A stretch of 64,000 nt of DNA from Isoptericola chiayiensis (GTDB lineage: Bacteria > Actinomycetota > Actinomycetes > Actinomycetales > Cellulomonadaceae), in the NCBI RefSeq assembly GCF_013149805.1, contig NZ_JABEZT010000003.1, positions 310,001 to 374,000 of the forward strand, in the 5' to 3' direction. The number at the start of each line of letters is the position of its first letter. The first letter of the stretch is position 1. The notes beneath the pieces were generated by a model. That model was not told the DNA's origin. It did not search any database and saw nothing but the letters and a program-made list of their open reading frames with translations. This document shows, one piece after another, positions 41,185 through 49,352 of this stretch. Made by a program: the position numbers and the translations under genes.

Positions 41185-43287
41185 TCAGTCCGCCGTGCCG
41201 CCCGGCCGCAGGTCGAGGCGGCGCAACAGCTGGGCGTTGAGCGCCACGACCACCGTCGAGGCGGACATGAGCAGCGCGCCCACCGACATCGGCAGCACGA
41301 ACCCGACCGGCGCGAGCACCCCGGCGGCCAGCGGCACGGCGGCGAGGTTGTAGGCCGCCGCCCACCAGAGGTTCTGCTTCATCTTGCGGTACGTGGCCCG
41401 GGACAGGTCGATGACGGACAGCACGGAGCGAGGGTCGTCGGAGGCGAGGACGACGCCCGCCGAGGCGATCGCGACGTCCGTGCCCGCGCCGATCGCGACG
41501 CCCACGTCGGCCTGCGCGAGGGCCGGGGCGTCGTTGACGCCGTCGCCGACCATCGCCACGCGTCGGCCCTCGTCCTGCAGCGTGGACACGCGGTCGGCCT
41601 TGTCCTCCGGGCGCACACCGGCGAAGTACCGGTCGATGCCGAGCTCGTCCGCCACGGAACGAGCCACGGCCTCCGCGTCGCCCGTGATCATGACGACCTG
41701 GACGCCGCGCTCGTGCAGGGCCGCGACGGCGTCGGCCGACTCGGGGCGCACCTCGTCGGCCAGCTGCACGGCCCCCACGGTGTCGCCGTCGCGCAGCACG
41801 TGCAGCACGGTCGCGCCGTCGTCGCGCCATCCGGCGGCCTCGTCGACCTCGGCGGCGCCCGTCTCCTCGAGGAGACGCGGCCCGCCGACGCGGATCTCGT
41901 GGCCGTCGACCGTCGCCGTCACGCCGAGGGCGGGCTCGGAGGAGAACTCGCGGGCTCGCGGCACGTCCAGGCCGCGGTCACGGGCGGCGGCGACGATCGC
42001 GCGGGCCAGGGGGTGCTCGCTGTCGGCCTCGGCGGCGGCCGCGAGCGTCAGCACGGTGTCGGTGTCTCGATCGGTGTCGTCGGTCCTGGGCCGGGCGGCG
42101 ACGTCGACGAGGGCCGGCTCGCCGCGGGTCAGCGTGCCGGTCTTGTCGAACAGGACGGTGTCGACGGTGCGCATGCTCTCCAGGGCCAGACGGTCCGTGA
42201 CGAGGACGCCGCCGCGGGCCGCGCGTTCGGTGGCGATCGCGACGACCAGCGGGATCGCGAGCCCGAGGGCGTGGGGGCAGGCGATGACGAGCACGGTGAT
42301 GGTGCGCACCACGGCCTCGTCGGGGCTGCCGATCGCGGACCACACGACGGCGGTGAGCCCGGCGGCGCCGAGCGCGTACCAGAACAGCCAGGCCGCGGCG
42401 CGGTCGGCGAGGCGCTGGGCGCGGGAGCTGGACTCCTGGGCCTGGCTGACCAGTCGCTGGATGCCGGCGAGCGTGGTGTCGTCCCCGGTGGCGGTGACCT
42501 CGACGCGGAGCGCGGAGTCGGTGGCCACGGTGCCGGCGGTGACGTGGTCGCCCTCGGTGCGGGTCACCGTGCGCGACTCGCCGGTGACCATGGACTCGTC
42601 CATCTCGGCGCGGCCGTCGACCACGTCGCCGTCGGCGGGGACGCTGCCGCCGGGGCGGATCAGGACGACGTCGCCGGCGGCGAGGTCGGCGGGGGAGACG
42701 GTCTCGGTGCCGTCGTCGGTGACGCGCTCGGCCTCGTCGGGCAGCAGGGCGGCCAGGGAGTCCAGGGCGGAGCTGGTGCGGGCCAGGGACCGCATCTCGA
42801 CCCAGTGGCCGAGCAGCATGATGACGACCAGGAGGGCGAGCTCCCACCAGAAGTCGAGTCCGCCGTCGAGCACCCCCAGGCTCGCGCCGAGGGAGGCCAG
42901 GTAGGCGACCGTGATGGCCAGCCCGATGAGCAGCATCATGCCGGGGGACCGGCCGCGCAGCTCGCTCCAGGCGCCGGTGAGGAACGGGCGACCGCCCCAG
43001 AGGTAGATCACGGTGCCGAGCACGGGGGAGACCCAGCCGACCCACGCGGCGTCGGGCAGGTCGTACCCGAGCAGCATCGCGAACGTGCCCGACAGGGCGA
43101 CCGTGGGGACGGCGAGGGCGAGCATGATCCAGAAGAGCCGCCGGAACTGGGCGACGTGATCGGCGTGGCCGCCGTGGCCCTCGTGGTCGTTGTGGCCGCT
43201 GTGCTCGTGGTGGCCCTCGTGCCCCTGCTGGTCGGCCTCGTTCGCGTGCTCGGTGTGGTTCGCGTGCTCGGCGTGCGACGACGTCAT
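41185..43287 (-). CDS. copB: CopB-type copper/silver P1B-ATPase
   Basis: A 700-residue P-type ATPase. The N-terminal 50 residues carry over a dozen His (EGHHEHSGHNDHEGHGGH), typical of CopB rather than a CxxC domain. TM segments follow. MVTGES is the actuator loop; ACPHALG (CPH motif in TM6) is the CopB signature for Cu/Ag. DKTGT carries the phosphorylated Asp. The hinge is GDGVNDAPAL. It exports copper from the cytosol. ATG 43287 has GAGAGGA upstream. A CsoR-like operator at 43316-43332 overlaps its promoter, so it should be copper-induced, but no csoR gene is in the window. Confidence 0.92.
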   Translation of the reverse strand: MTSSHAEHANHTEHANEADQQGHEGHHEHSGHNDHEGHGGHADHVAQFRRLFWIMLALAVPTVALSGTFAMLLGYDLPDAAWVGWVSPVLGTVIYLWGGRPFLTGAWSELRGRSPGMMLLIGLAITVAYLASLGASLGVLDGGLDFWWELALLVVIMLLGHWVEMRSLARTSSALDSLAALLPDEAERVTDDGTETVSPADLAAGDVVLIRPGGSVPADGDVVDGRAEMDESMVTGESRTVTRTEGDHVTAGTVATDSALRVEVTATGDDTTLAGIQRLVSQAQESSSRAQRLADRAAAWLFWYALGAAGLTAVVWSAIGSPDEAVVRTITVLVIACPHALGLAIPLVVAIATERAARGGVLVTDRLALESMRTVDTVLFDKTGTLTRGEPALVDVAARPRTDDTDRDTDTVLTLAAAAEADSEHPLARAIVAAARDRGLDVPRAREFSSEPALGVTATVDGHEIRVGGPRLLEETGAAEVDEAAGWRDDGATVLHVLRDGDTVGAVQLADEVRPESADAVAALHERGVQVVMITGDAEAVARSVADELGIDRYFAGVRPEDKADRVSTLQDEGRRVAMVGDGVNDAPALAQADVGVAIGAGTDVAIASAGVVLASDDPRSVLSVIDLSRATYRKMKQNLWWAAAYNLAAVPLAAGVLAPVGFVLPMSVGALLMSASTVVVALNAQLLRRLDLRPGGTAD

Positions 43288-43315
43288 GGCTTCCTCTCGT
43301 CATCTCGACTCAGTA

Positions 43316-43332
43316 ATACCCTATGGGGGTAT
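43316..43332. promoter_or_regulatory. CsoR-type copper operator upstream of copB
   Basis: ATACCC-TATGG-GGGTAT is a palindrome of the TACCC/GGGTA type bound by CsoR copper sensors. It lies 28 bp upstream of copB and overlaps the -10-like TATTAC (43313-43318, minus strand), a layout suited to repression relieved by Cu(I). Confidence 0.72.
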
Positions 43333-43378
43333 GCAATGCGTCGCATCCGCGGATGATTCCCCGCATCGCCGGACCGAC

Positions 43379-43409
43379 TTGCGCTTGACGCAACGTCAAC
43401 CTCTACCGT
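43379..43409 (+). promoter_or_regulatory. MerR-type promoter with 19-bp spacer
   Basis: -35 TTGCGC (43379-43384) and -10 TACCGT (43404-43409) are 19 bp apart. The spacer contains the inverted repeat TTGACG-CAA-CGTCAA (43385-43399). An overlong spacer with an internal palindrome is the hallmark of MerR-activated promoters. The ATG at 43417 follows by 7 nt, so the mRNA is leaderless and the gene autoregulated. Confidence 0.7.
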
Positions 43410-43416
43410 CGATCCC

Positions 43417-44175
43417 ATGAGCCGTTCCATCCAGGACGTCGCCCGCCTCGCGGGTGTCTCGAGCCGCACCCTGCGGCACTACGACCGCATCGGCCTGCTG
43501 CCGCCGTCGGGCACCGGGCACGGCGGGCTGCGCCACTACGACGACGGAGCGATCCGCCGCCTGCAACGCATCCTGCTGCTGCGCGACCTCGGGCTGCCCC
43601 TGGCCGAGATCGCCGACGTCCTGGACGCACAGACCGACGAGACCACCGCGCTGCGGCGCCATCTCGACGTCCTGCACGACGAGCGCCGCCGGATCGACCG
43701 GCAGATCGCCTCGGTGGGACGCACGCTCACCGCACTGACCGAGAGGAGGCCGATCATGGCCGAGGAGATGCTGGACGGATTCGACCACACGCAGTACCGC
43801 GAGGAGGTGACCGAACGCTGGGGAGCCGACGCCTACGCCGCGTCCGATGCCTGGTGGCGCGGGCTCGGCGCCGAGGGCCAGTCCGCCTGGAAGGCCCGGG
43901 CCGACGCGCTGGGCCGAGCCTGGTCCGAAGCCGCCGCACGCGGAGTCGACCCGACGTCCGACGAGGGGCAGGCGCTCGCGGCCCGGCACGCCGAGTGGCT
44001 CGGGTCGATCCCCGGGACGCCCGGGTCCGACGTCGGGCGCCCGCCGAAGGAGTACGTCGTCGGGCTCGCCGAGATGTACGTCGCCGACGAGCGGTTCGCG
44101 GCGAACTACGGCGGGGTCGAGGGGGCGACGTTCGTGCGTGACGCGCTCGTGGCCTACGCCGAGCGCGAGCTCTGA
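43417..44175 (+). CDS. TipA-like MerR-family regulator
   Basis: A 252-residue regulator. The N-terminal MerR HTH (SIQDVARLAGVSSRTLRHYD RIGLL) is followed by the long dimerisation helix (about 70-110). The C-terminal half is a TipAS-type antibiotic-recognition domain: FDHTQYREEVTERWG, WSEAAARGVDPTSDEGQALA and YVADERFAANYGG. TipAL proteins bind thiopeptide-like drugs and activate their own gene and resistance genes. A 19-bp-spacer promoter immediately upstream supports self-activation. It is divergent from copB, but its C-terminal domain argues against a metal-sensing role. Confidence 0.9.
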   Translation: MSRSIQDVARLAGVSSRTLRHYDRIGLLPPSGTGHGGLRHYDDGAIRRLQRILLLRDLGLPLAEIADVLDAQTDETTALRRHLDVLHDERRRIDRQIASVGRTLTALTERRPIMAEEMLDGFDHTQYREEVTERWGADAYAASDAWWRGLGAEGQSAWKARADALGRAWSEAAARGVDPTSDEGQALAARHAEWLGSIPGTPGSDVGRPPKEYVVGLAEMYVADERFAANYGGVEGATFVRDALVAYAEREL

Positions 44176-44194
44176 CGGGGCCACCCCTCTCGAT

Positions 44195-44269
44195 CCGCGA
44201 GGTCGTACCTTCCGTCTCGCGGTCGTACCCGCCGTGTACGACCGCGGGACGGAAGGTACGACCGCGCGG
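44195..44269. repeat. 34-bp-stem hairpin (possible dispersed palindrome)
   Basis: The arms 44195-44228 and 44236-44269 pair over 34 positions with one G-T wobble and one A-G mismatch, around a 7-nt loop. Each arm holds GGTCGTAC-type blocks, so GGTCGTAC is present twice per arm. It lies between two codirectional genes, 20 bp after the TipA-like stop. It may terminate that gene, but is far longer than a usual terminator and resembles REP-like palindromic elements. Confidence 0.7.
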
Positions 44270-44321
44270 TCAGGGTGGGCGGTCAGGTGGGTCGCTTGAG
44301 CGGCATGTGAGACTGGCCGGG

Positions 44322-44747
44322 ATGAACGACGACTGGGCCCGGCAGCGCACCGAGGCCGCCCACGAGCACGCCGCCCGGCTGGCCGCCCGGCAGGACGCCG
44401 AGCACCGGCAGGCCGAGGAGCTGCTCGCACGGTTCGTCGTCGCCGCCCGCGCCGCGGACCTGCCGACCGTGCCGCTGCAGGTCAAGGGCTACGGCGGGCG
44501 CGGGACCGCCCGGACGCCGCTGCACGGGTGGTACCTGCGGGCCGACCGGACGGCCGCCGTCGCCACCGACGGCGACTTCTACGTGCTCACCGCCCCGCTG
44601 AGCCTGCTCGACCGGGCCCGCGGCGTGCACCCCGAGCCGAAGCGGCCCCCGCTCGTGCTCGGGGCGGGCGGCAAGGACGGCGACTCCATCGACCTCGTCG
44701 ACGCGCTCGAGCGGCTGCTGCCCGGCTGGTCCTCGCGGTCGGCGTAG
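44322..44747 (+). CDS. Uncharacterised 141-residue protein
   Basis: A soluble protein. The N-terminal half is one long charged helix (NDDWARQRTEAAHEHAARLAA continuing to LLARFV). The C-terminal half has strands with VPLQVKGYGGRG, LHGWYLRAD and DGDFYVLTAP, ending in a helix DLVDALERLLPG. I recognise no named family; similar small proteins are scattered in actinobacteria and lack a function. ATG 44322 is chosen over 44307. It lies after the 34-bp-stem hairpin and converges on the LacI gene. Confidence 0.65.
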   Translation: MNDDWARQRTEAAHEHAARLAARQDAEHRQAEELLARFVVAARAADLPTVPLQVKGYGGRGTARTPLHGWYLRADRTAAVATDGDFYVLTAPLSLLDRARGVHPEPKRPPLVLGAGGKDGDSIDLVDALERLLPGWSSRSA

Positions 44748-44759
44748 CCCTCGGGGCGG

Positions 44760-45842
44760 TCAGGCCTGGCCAGGGGCGTGCTCCGGCAGCCAACGCGCCG
44801 GGGTGGCCGGGGGAGCCGGGTCCCCGACGAGCGGCCGGGTGCTGGACTTGGGAACCAGTATCGGTTCCATCACGATCCGCCGGTGCTCGTGCTCACGGGG
44901 GTTGCGCAGCTCGTCGATGATCAGCTCGGCCGCGGAACGTCCCATCTGGACTCCGGCCTGGTCCATGGTGGTCAGCGGCACCAGGCTCGACCAGGCTTCG
45001 CGGTTGTTGTCGTAGCCGATGACCGACAGGTCCTCGGGGACGCGCAGTCGGCCGCGGACGAGCGTCGCCTGGACGAGTCCGAGAGCGAGGAGGTCGGCGC
45101 CGGCGATCACACCGTCGGGGCGGTCCTGGTCGCTGCGCGAGTGGATCACGGTGGCGACCTCGTAGCCGTCGTCGGCGGTGACCCCGTCGGTGGTCATCAC
45201 CTCGAGCGTGACCTCGCCGCCGGTCTCGGCGACCGCCCGGCGGGTGCCCTGGAGCCGGTCGACGACCGCCGGGAACCGGTGCGCCCCGGCGAAGAGGAGC
45301 CGGCGGCACCCGCCCGCGATGAGGTGCTGCGCCGCCAGGTACCCGCCGCGGACGTTGTCCGTCTCCACGCTGCACACGTCGCCGGGCGGGTGGGCGTTGA
45401 GAACGACGACCCGCACCCCGCGGTATCGAAGCGGCGCGACCTGGTCGAGCAGGTCCTGGCGCGGCGCGAGCAGGATGCCGGCGACGCGTTCCTCCTCGAA
45501 CAGGTCGAGGTAGGACCGCTGCTTGTCCTCCCGGGAGTCGGCGTTCGCCAGGACGATGTTGAGGTTGGCGGCCTGCGCCGCCTCCTCCGCGCCCTTGGCC
45601 AGGTCGAGGAAGAACGTGTTCGTCAGGTCCTCGACGAGGAATGCGAGCGTCCGGCTCGTCCCGGCCGCCAGCGACCGCGCCGTGCCGTTCCGTACGAAGC
45701 CGAGCGCGGCGATCGCGGCCTCGACCTTGCTCCGTGTGCGAGGCGTGACCTTCGCGGGGTTGTTGAGCACGTTGGAGACCGTGCCGAGCGAGACGCCCGC
45801 CGCGCGTGCGACGTCGGCCACGTTGGGCTGCCTCTCCTCCAC
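44760..45842 (-). CDS. LacI-family regulator of the rhamnoside locus
   Basis: A 360-residue LacI-type repressor. The HTH is NVADVARAAGVSLGTVSNVL, followed by hinge segment LGFVRNGTARSLAAGTS and a sugar-binding domain from LAFLVEDLTNTFFLDLA to SVIGYDNNREAWSSLVPLTT. GTG 45842 is the start, with GGAGGAG 6 nt upstream. It is divergent from the ABC-GH78 operon, whose promoter holds TGAAACGCTTCA (45968-45979). The same operator appears twice upstream of the GH3 gene at 56615. It should repress all these genes until a sugar from the substrate binds. Confidence 0.93.
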   Translation of the reverse strand: MEERQPNVADVARAAGVSLGTVSNVLNNPAKVTPRTRSKVEAAIAALGFVRNGTARSLAAGTSRTLAFLVEDLTNTFFLDLAKGAEEAAQAANLNIVLANADSREDKQRSYLDLFEEERVAGILLAPRQDLLDQVAPLRYRGVRVVVLNAHPPGDVCSVETDNVRGGYLAAQHLIAGGCRRLLFAGAHRFPAVVDRLQGTRRAVAETGGEVTLEVMTTDGVTADDGYEVATVIHSRSDQDRPDGVIAGADLLALGLVQATLVRGRLRVPEDLSVIGYDNNREAWSSLVPLTTMDQAGVQMGRSAAELIIDELRNPREHEHRRIVMEPILVPKSSTRPLVGDPAPPATPARWLPEHAPGQA

Positions 45843-45947
45843 GGTGAGCTCCTCCGGACGGTCGGTCGTAGGTCGACCTGAATCTAGACCACCGTACGGC
45901 GCCGCGGTCCGCGGCCGATGTGGGGATCACGGTTCGGCATCGACTTG

Positions 45948-45979
45948 TTGACACCCCACCCTACCTGTGAAACGCTTCA
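45948..45979 (+). promoter_or_regulatory. LacI-controlled promoter of the ABC-GH78 operon
   Basis: TTGACA (45948-45953) is a consensus -35. The LacI operator TGAAACGCTTCA (45968-45979), a perfect 6-bp inverted repeat, covers the expected -10 position about 17 bp downstream. The operator is the exact reverse complement of the two sites upstream of the GH3 gene near 56650. Confidence 0.8.
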
Positions 45980-46081
45980 AAAAGTTCGCCGGACGGGGCG
46001 TAGACGTCACCGTCGGCCAACTCGGGAGTTCCGTGTCGTGCGGCTCCCGTCGTAGGGACGACGACGTTCGGAGCAGGAGCG

Positions 46082-47080
46082 ATGACGCAACCTCTTCCGG
46101 CCTCCACGCCCCGGGTGACAGGCGATCCCGGGACCCGTGGGGCCACCGGCTCCCCGCCGGCTCAGGGCCCGGGGGGCCAGAAGCGCACGCGGCGCCGCCG
46201 GCGTGGCCTGACGGGCTCGCGGGCACCGTGGTGGTTCCTCCTGCCCGCGCTGTCGATCTACGTCTTCGTCGTGATCGTCCCGAGCCTGCGGGGCAGCGTC
46301 CTCGCCTTCACCGACTGGAACGGGCTCACGCCGGACTGGAACTGGGTCGGGTTCGAGAACTTCGCCAGGATCTGGGAGACGGAGATCGCCCGGGACGCCG
46401 TGGTGCGCACGGTCGTCATCGCCGTCGCGGTCACCGTCGTGCAGAACGGCATCGGGCTCCTGCTCGCGCTCGGGGTCAACACGCGGATCAAGTCGCGCAA
46501 CCTGCTGCGGGTCTTCCTCTTCGCTCCGGCCGTGCTGACCCCGCTGGTCGTGGCCTACCTCTGGCGCAACCTGCTCGCCCCGACCGGTGCGGTCAACGCC
46601 TTGCTCGACGCCGTCGGTCTCGACAGCTGGCAGCGTGCCTGGCTCGGTGACTCCGATACCGCCATGTGGATGATCGTGGGGATCGTGGTCTGGCAGTTCG
46701 CCGGCTACTCGATGGTCATCTTCCTCGCCGGGCTCCAGGGCATCCCGGAGGAGATCTACGAGGCGGCCGAGCTGGACGGGGCCCGCTCGGTCCGACGCTT
46801 CTTCTCGATCGAGCTCCCCCTGCTCGCCCCTGCCGTGACCATCAACCTCATGCTCTCGATCATCGGCGGGATCAAGCTCTTCGACCAGGTCTACGCCACG
46901 ACCGGGGGTGGTCCGGCCAACTCGACCGAGACCCTGTCGACCCTCATCTACCGGTACGCGTTCAACTCGGGCCAGTTCTCCTTCGCGATCGCGATGGCCG
47001 TGGTGCTGACGATCCTCGTCTCCGTCTTCGCGTTCGCCCAGTACGCGGTCCTGCGCCGCGGTGAGAGGAGGGCTTCCTGA
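46082..47080 (+). CDS. Sugar ABC transporter permease 1 (MalF/UgpA type)
   Basis: A 332-residue inner-membrane permease of the CUT1 class, with six TM segments after a ~45-residue basic, disordered N-terminus. The EAA loop, EIYEAAELDGARSVRRFFSI, contacts the ATPase. It pairs with the next permease (1-nt overlap) and the binding lipoprotein. No ATPase gene is in the operon, so a shared MsmK/UgpC-type ATPase elsewhere probably energises it, as is usual for CUT1 systems in actinobacteria. CAGGAG is upstream of ATG 46082. Confidence 0.93.
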   Translation: MTQPLPASTPRVTGDPGTRGATGSPPAQGPGGQKRTRRRRRGLTGSRAPWWFLLPALSIYVFVVIVPSLRGSVLAFTDWNGLTPDWNWVGFENFARIWETEIARDAVVRTVVIAVAVTVVQNGIGLLLALGVNTRIKSRNLLRVFLFAPAVLTPLVVAYLWRNLLAPTGAVNALLDAVGLDSWQRAWLGDSDTAMWMIVGIVVWQFAGYSMVIFLAGLQGIPEEIYEAAELDGARSVRRFFSIELPLLAPAVTINLMLSIIGGIKLFDQVYATTGGGPANSTETLSTLIYRYAFNSGQFSFAIAMAVVLTILVSVFAFAQYAVLRRGERRAS

Positions 47081-47901
47081 TGCGCCGCTACACCGCGCGG
47101 ACCTTCGGCCTCGAGCTGGTCATGCTCGCGACCACGCTCGTCGTGGCCTTCCCGCTGTACATCCTGGTGAACCTGTCGGTGCGCTCCCGCAGCTCGACGC
47201 AGTCGATCCTGACGCCGACGACGGACCCGACGTTCGAGAACTACCGGACGGCGTGGGAGGACGCGGGCCTCGGCCGAGCGTTGCTGAACAGCACGTTCGT
47301 CACGGTCCTGAGCGTCGCGATCGTCGTCGTCTTCGGTTCTCTCGCCGCCTACACCCTCGCCCGGGTGACGCGCGCCTGGAGCAAGGTCACGTTCGTCGTC
47401 GTGATGGTGGGTCTCCTGCTGCCGTTCCAGCTCGGCATGCTCCCCCTGTACTCGACGATCCGGGACCTGGGCCTGCTGGGCTCCCTCTGGTCGCTCGTCC
47501 TGTTCTACGCGGGACTGCAGATGCCGTTCGCGATCTTCCTCTACACCGGGTTCATGCGGGCGCTGCCCTCGGACTACGAGGAGGCGGCGATGCTCGACGG
47601 GTGCAGCCCGATCAGGGCGTTCGGCCAGGTCGTCTTCCCCCTGCTGCGGGCCATCACCGGCACCGTGATCATCCTCAACGCCGTGTTCATCTGGAACGAC
47701 TTCCTCACCCCGCTGCTCTACCTGTCCGGGACGGAGACGGCGACCATGCCGCTGGCCGTCTCGACCTTCGTGGCGCAGTACTCGTCGAACTTCAACGTGG
47801 TGTTCGCCGGCCTGCTCATCGGCATGGTCCCGGTCCTCGTCGTCTACTTCGCGATGCAGCGCCACATCATCAAGGGCTTCAGCGGCGGGCTCAAGGCATG
47901 A
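47080..47901 (+). CDS. Sugar ABC transporter permease 2 (MalG/UgpE type)
   Basis: A 273-residue CUT1 permease with six TM segments and the EAA motif DYEEAAMLDGCSPIRAFGQV. The ATG shares one base with the previous stop (TGATG). GAGAGGAGG lies upstream, so translation is coupled. Together with permease 1 it forms the transmembrane channel for a di- or oligosaccharide. Specificity is inferred from the adjoining GH78 rhamnosidases. Confidence 0.93.
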   Translation: MRRYTARTFGLELVMLATTLVVAFPLYILVNLSVRSRSSTQSILTPTTDPTFENYRTAWEDAGLGRALLNSTFVTVLSVAIVVVFGSLAAYTLARVTRAWSKVTFVVVMVGLLLPFQLGMLPLYSTIRDLGLLGSLWSLVLFYAGLQMPFAIFLYTGFMRALPSDYEEAAMLDGCSPIRAFGQVVFPLLRAITGTVIILNAVFIWNDFLTPLLYLSGTETATMPLAVSTFVAQYSSNFNVVFAGLLIGMVPVLVVYFAMQRHIIKGFSGGLKA

Positions 47902-47972
47902 CCCGCCGCCGCCCCCTCGACCTCGATCGGACCACCATGCCGCGACGGAGCGGCGCACGGAAAGGGAACCCC

Positions 47973-49277
47973 ATGAAGAAGAACCTCATCACCACGACGG
48001 CCGCGGCTGCGGCGCTGGGCCTGGTTCTCACCGCCTGCAGCGGCGGCGAGTCCGAGCCGGAGTCCGGCGCGGAGGGCACCGGCGAGGAGACGGGTGGCAG
48101 CGGCACGCTGACCATCTCCGCGCTGAACTCCGACAAGGACGCGCTGGAGGCCTCGATCGCGGCGTTCTCCGAGGAGTACCCCGACATCGAGGTCACCACG
48201 ACGTGGGCGGACGTCGACCAGTACCAGCCCACGTTGCGCACGCAGCTCACCGGCGGGACGGCGTCCGACGTCATCCAGATCTGGCCCGGTGCCGGCAACT
48301 CGGCGGCCATCTCGGTGCTGCAGCCGGCCGGCCTGCTCGAGGATCTCAGCGGCCGGGAATGGGCGGGCGACGTCCCCGAGGGGCTGCGTCCGGTGCTGGA
48401 GCGCGACGGCGGTCTGTACGGTCTGGCCGTCACGGTCAGCGGTATCGGCGCGATCTTCAACGACCAGGCGATGGAGGAGGTCGGTGCCGAGGCTCCGACG
48501 ACCTTCAGCGAGGTGCTCGAACTGTGCCAGACGGCGCAGGACGCCGGGATCGTGGCCTTCGCGCACGGCACCCAGGACTCGTGGGTCGGCCAGCTCGTGC
48601 CGTACTCCATGGCTCCCGAGCTCGTCTACGCCGAGGACCCGGAGTTCGACAGCGGCGTGACCGAGTACACCGCCCCGCACTTCGCCGGGTCGGCATGGAC
48701 CGACGTCATGGCCCAGCACACGGCCATGGTCGATGCCGGGTGCTTCAACGACGGCGTCGGCGGCACGGACTACAACACCGTGCTGCAGACGGCCGCCGCG
48801 GGCGACGCCCTCGGCATCATCAACGGCAACTGGGCCGTGGCCGAGCTGGGCAACGTCGCGCCCGAGGGCACGACGTTCAGCCTGCACCCCGTGCCGGCCT
48901 CTGACGACCCGGAGGCCACCCAGATGGCGGCGGCCGCCTCGGGGACCTACGGCGTGAACGCCAACGCGGAGAACAAGGAGAACGCGCTGCTGTTCTTCGA
49001 CTTCCTCGCCAGCGCCGCAGGCACGAACGCCTTCGCCGAGATCAACGCCGGGCTCCCGGGCATCCCGAACGACGAGTTCGAGCTCGACCCGGCGCTGGCC
49101 CCGCTCGGCGAGTACTTCGACGGCGGACGCACCTACCCGTTCATGGACCAGCTCTGGCCGAACCCGGACGTGCAGACCGCGCTGCTCGACGGCATGCAGG
49201 GGGTCTTCGACGGCTCGATGACCACGGACGACGTGCTGACCGGCATGGACTCCGCCTGGGAGCAGGGCGAGGCCTGA
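47973..49277 (+). CDS. Sugar ABC transporter binding lipoprotein
   Basis: A 434-residue extracellular sugar-binding protein (SBP family 1). Signal peptide with lipobox LTAC (Cys near 22), followed by an acidic Ser/Gly/Glu linker. The mature domain includes TISALNSDKDALEASIAAF, DVIQIWPGAGNSA and NGNWAVAELGN, typical of CUT1 binding proteins. ATG 47973 has AAAGGGA upstream. A strong hairpin (49286-49320) follows its stop, which may raise its mRNA level over the downstream hydrolases. The ligand is probably a rhamnose-containing oligosaccharide or glycoside. Confidence 0.93.
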   Translation: MKKNLITTTAAAAALGLVLTACSGGESEPESGAEGTGEETGGSGTLTISALNSDKDALEASIAAFSEEYPDIEVTTTWADVDQYQPTLRTQLTGGTASDVIQIWPGAGNSAAISVLQPAGLLEDLSGREWAGDVPEGLRPVLERDGGLYGLAVTVSGIGAIFNDQAMEEVGAEAPTTFSEVLELCQTAQDAGIVAFAHGTQDSWVGQLVPYSMAPELVYAEDPEFDSGVTEYTAPHFAGSAWTDVMAQHTAMVDAGCFNDGVGGTDYNTVLQTAAAGDALGIINGNWAVAELGNVAPEGTTFSLHPVPASDDPEATQMAAAASGTYGVNANAENKENALLFFDFLASAAGTNAFAEINAGLPGIPNDEFELDPALAPLGEYFDGGRTYPFMDQLWPNPDVQTALLDGMQGVFDGSMTTDDVLTGMDSAWEQGEA

Positions 49278-49285
49278 CCTGGCTG

Positions 49286-49320
49286 CGACGCCCGGCCGGT
49301 GTGACACCGGCCGGGCGTCG
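49286..49320 (+). terminator. Intra-operon hairpin after the binding-protein gene
   Basis: Perfect 16-bp stem (49286-49301 with 49305-49320) and 3-nt loop TGA, starting 8 bp after the binding-protein stop and ending 32 bp before the GH78-like start. No T-tract follows. It probably acts as a partial terminator or 3' stabiliser. Confidence 0.65.
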
Positions 49321-49352
49321 TGCGCCCTTCCACACCAGAGCAGGAGAAGAAC

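Noticed and set aside
43288-43416. TipA-like gene as the copper regulator of copB
   Set aside because: Its C-terminal half is an antibiotic-binding TipAS domain without a metal-binding Cys pattern, while the copB operator is of CsoR type.
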